From Tigheibacillus jepli (GTDB taxonomy: Bacteria; Bacillota; Bacilli; Bacillales; Amphibacillaceae), in the NCBI RefSeq assembly GCF_030732005.1, contig NZ_JAROCA010000105.1:1-5404 (forward strand): 5,404 nucleotides of DNA. The letters run 5' to 3'. The translations under genes were made by a program, and so were the position numbers. The notes below the pieces were generated by a model. The model was not told where the DNA came from and ran no database searches. It was given only the letters and a program-made list of their open reading frames with translations. Of this stretch, positions 4,437-5,404 are shown piece after piece (positions within the stretch are counted from its first letter, which is position 1; each line of letters opens with the position of its first letter).

Positions 4437-5339
4437 TTAATTTTCGTTTCTGTTTTTCTGTTCAAAAATCCGAAATCCATGGGCTGCAACATCAATAAAC
4501 GTTTCGTCCAACTCAACAAGATTTTTTTTGAATTCGCTTCCGGTAAAAATGTATTCATAAAACTTGCCTGTTAGCCCGCATGATACTGTGACTGGCTTGG
4601 AGCTATTATTGACAACAAATATAACGCGCCTGCCTTCATGATATTTTTCATAAACAATCGTATTGTTCTCATCATTTATCTCTCTGAACCGAAAATTTCC
4701 TCCATTTGCAAATATGGAGTCTGATTTTCTTAAAGTAATTAATGCTTTAACGAAACGGAACAGATCATGATTTTGTTTATCCTCATCCCAAACCATACAT
4801 CCCCGGCATCCTGGGTCCTGCCCGCCCGCCATACCAATTTCATCCCCGTAATAAACACATGGGGTTCCAGTAAATGTCATTTGGAAAAGATAAAGTAATT
4901 TTACCCGTTCAAGATTGCTATTAGCCAATGTCAAAATTCGCGGTGTATCGTGACTGTCAAGCAGGTTAAAGGCAACTTCATTCACATTTGCAGGATACAT
5001 GTGCAAGACTTCAGTAATGGAATTAGCAAAAGTGCTGGCGTCTATTTCCTGTTTGGCAAAAAACTCGATAGCTCCGTTAGTAAATGGATAATTCATAACA
5101 GCATCGAACTGATCACCTAAAAGCCAAGGCATCGCGTCGTGCCAAATTTCACCCAAAATATACGCATCCGGCTTTGCAGATTTCACTACGTTACGAAATT
5201 CGCGCCAAAATGCATGGTCGACTTCATTGGCTACATCTAAACGCCAGCCATCAATATCGAATTCTTCTATCCAATAACGGGCAACATCCAATAGATATTT
5301 TTTAACTTCTGGATGCCCGGTATTTAATTTGGCTCCTCG
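4437..5339 (-). CDS. GH13 neopullulanase / cyclomaltodextrinase / maltogenic amylase, C-terminal half
   Basis: Encodes the C-terminal half of an intracellular-type alpha-glucan hydrolase (GH13, subfamily 20-like) that would split cyclodextrins, pullulan or maltodextrins into small sugars. Counting from the TTG at 5291, the conserved regions are intact. GWRLDVANE has the nucleophile Asp19, EIWH the acid/base Glu48 and LLDSHDTPR the stabilising Asp115. YYGDEIGMAGGQDPGCRGCM and the small beta C-terminal domain follow. No signal peptide is seen. Full-length relatives have about 580-590 residues, so the N-terminal domain and first barrel strands are absent. The frame extends upstream of 5291 to 5339 (GAKLNTGHPEVKKYLL, the expected family sequence) and is then closed by TAG 5340-5342. 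No ATG, GTG or ribosome site exists there, so TTG 5291 is an artificial start. Either a frameshift near 5335-5342 breaks the gene or the contig edge is inaccurate. As written it is not a functional enzyme. Confidence 0.88.
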   Translation of the reverse strand, partial: RGAKLNTGHPEVKKYLLDVARYWIEEFDIDGWRLDVANEVDHAFWREFRNVVKSAKPDAYILGEIWHDAMPWLLGDQFDAVMNYPFTNGAIEFFAKQEIDASTFANSITEVLHMYPANVNEVAFNLLDSHDTPRILTLANSNLERVKLLYLFQMTFTGTPCVYYGDEIGMAGGQDPGCRGCMVWDEDKQNHDLFRFVKALITLRKSDSIFANGGNFRFREINDENNTIVYEKYHEGRRVIFVVNNSSKPVTVSCGLTGKFYEYIFTGSEFKKNLVELDETFIDVAAHGFRIFEQKNRNEN

Positions 5340-5404
5340 CTATTTAATGTTGAAAAATCAGTTTGCTAGTACACATGGTAACCTATCATTCCTTGTTTGC
5401 CCCC

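Noticed and set aside
4370..4558. 62-codon minus-strand ORF at the amylase 3' end
   Set aside because: It is an out-of-frame shadow of the amylase C-terminus and runs into the hairpin.
1..5404. tRNA, rRNA, CRISPR array, riboswitch, replication origin or complete IS
   Set aside because: I looked for these on both strands and saw no cloverleaf, regular spacer repeats, conserved riboswitch core or paired IS ends.

Overview
The window looks like a low-to-mid-GC Bacillaceae chromosome (Bacillus, Heyndrickxia or Caldibacillus-like). The evidence is a class D sortase with an LPDTA-type substrate, strong GGAGG-type ribosome sites, a DUF3784 membrane protein, a GH13 maltogenic-amylase-type enzyme and an IS3-family transposase remnant. 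The genus is inferred from gene content only.

Layout. Positions 1-481 hold the C-terminal part of a TasA/camelysin-like surface protein ending in LPDTA, a membrane helix and a basic tail. After a likely terminator (593-634), a complete class D sortase follows (667-1320); enzyme and substrate form an obvious functional pair. Directly behind the sortase is debris. First comes a headless, frameshifted C-terminal toxin domain of the polymorphic (Rhs/WapA/LXG-type) class (1335-1786). It overlaps an intact AT-rich downstream gene (1770-2249), best read as its immunity gene, which is closed by a good terminator (2265-2297). Next is a multiply broken IS3-family OrfB (about 2341-2960). It is cut off after the first catalytic Asp and joined to the tail of another unknown gene, which overlaps a small ORF with a perfect ribosome site (3038-3229).

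The region 3160-3826 has no intact gene. It contains the 5' end of a minus-strand gene with a perfect ribosome site (3161-3253), two divergent promoter candidates (3342-3371 minus, 3404-3432 plus) and a decayed minus-strand coding remnant (about 3497-3804). An intact DUF3784 membrane protein (3827-4162) is followed by a frameshifted remnant of unknown function (4170-4366) and a perfect 11-bp hairpin (4368-4401). The minus strand 4437-5339 is the C-terminal half of a GH13 neopullulanase/cyclomaltodextrinase/maltogenic amylase with all three catalytic residues, but its upstream reading frame is broken before the window ends.

Overall, this is a decaying accessory segment between a sortase locus and a glycosidase gene, with orphan immunity-type genes left among toxin and IS fragments. 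I see no convincing new multi-gene system. The most interesting content is the hidden toxin/immunity debris and the reused junctions. Several lesions are single-base shifts, some beside short A runs, so sequencing error must be separated from true gene decay.
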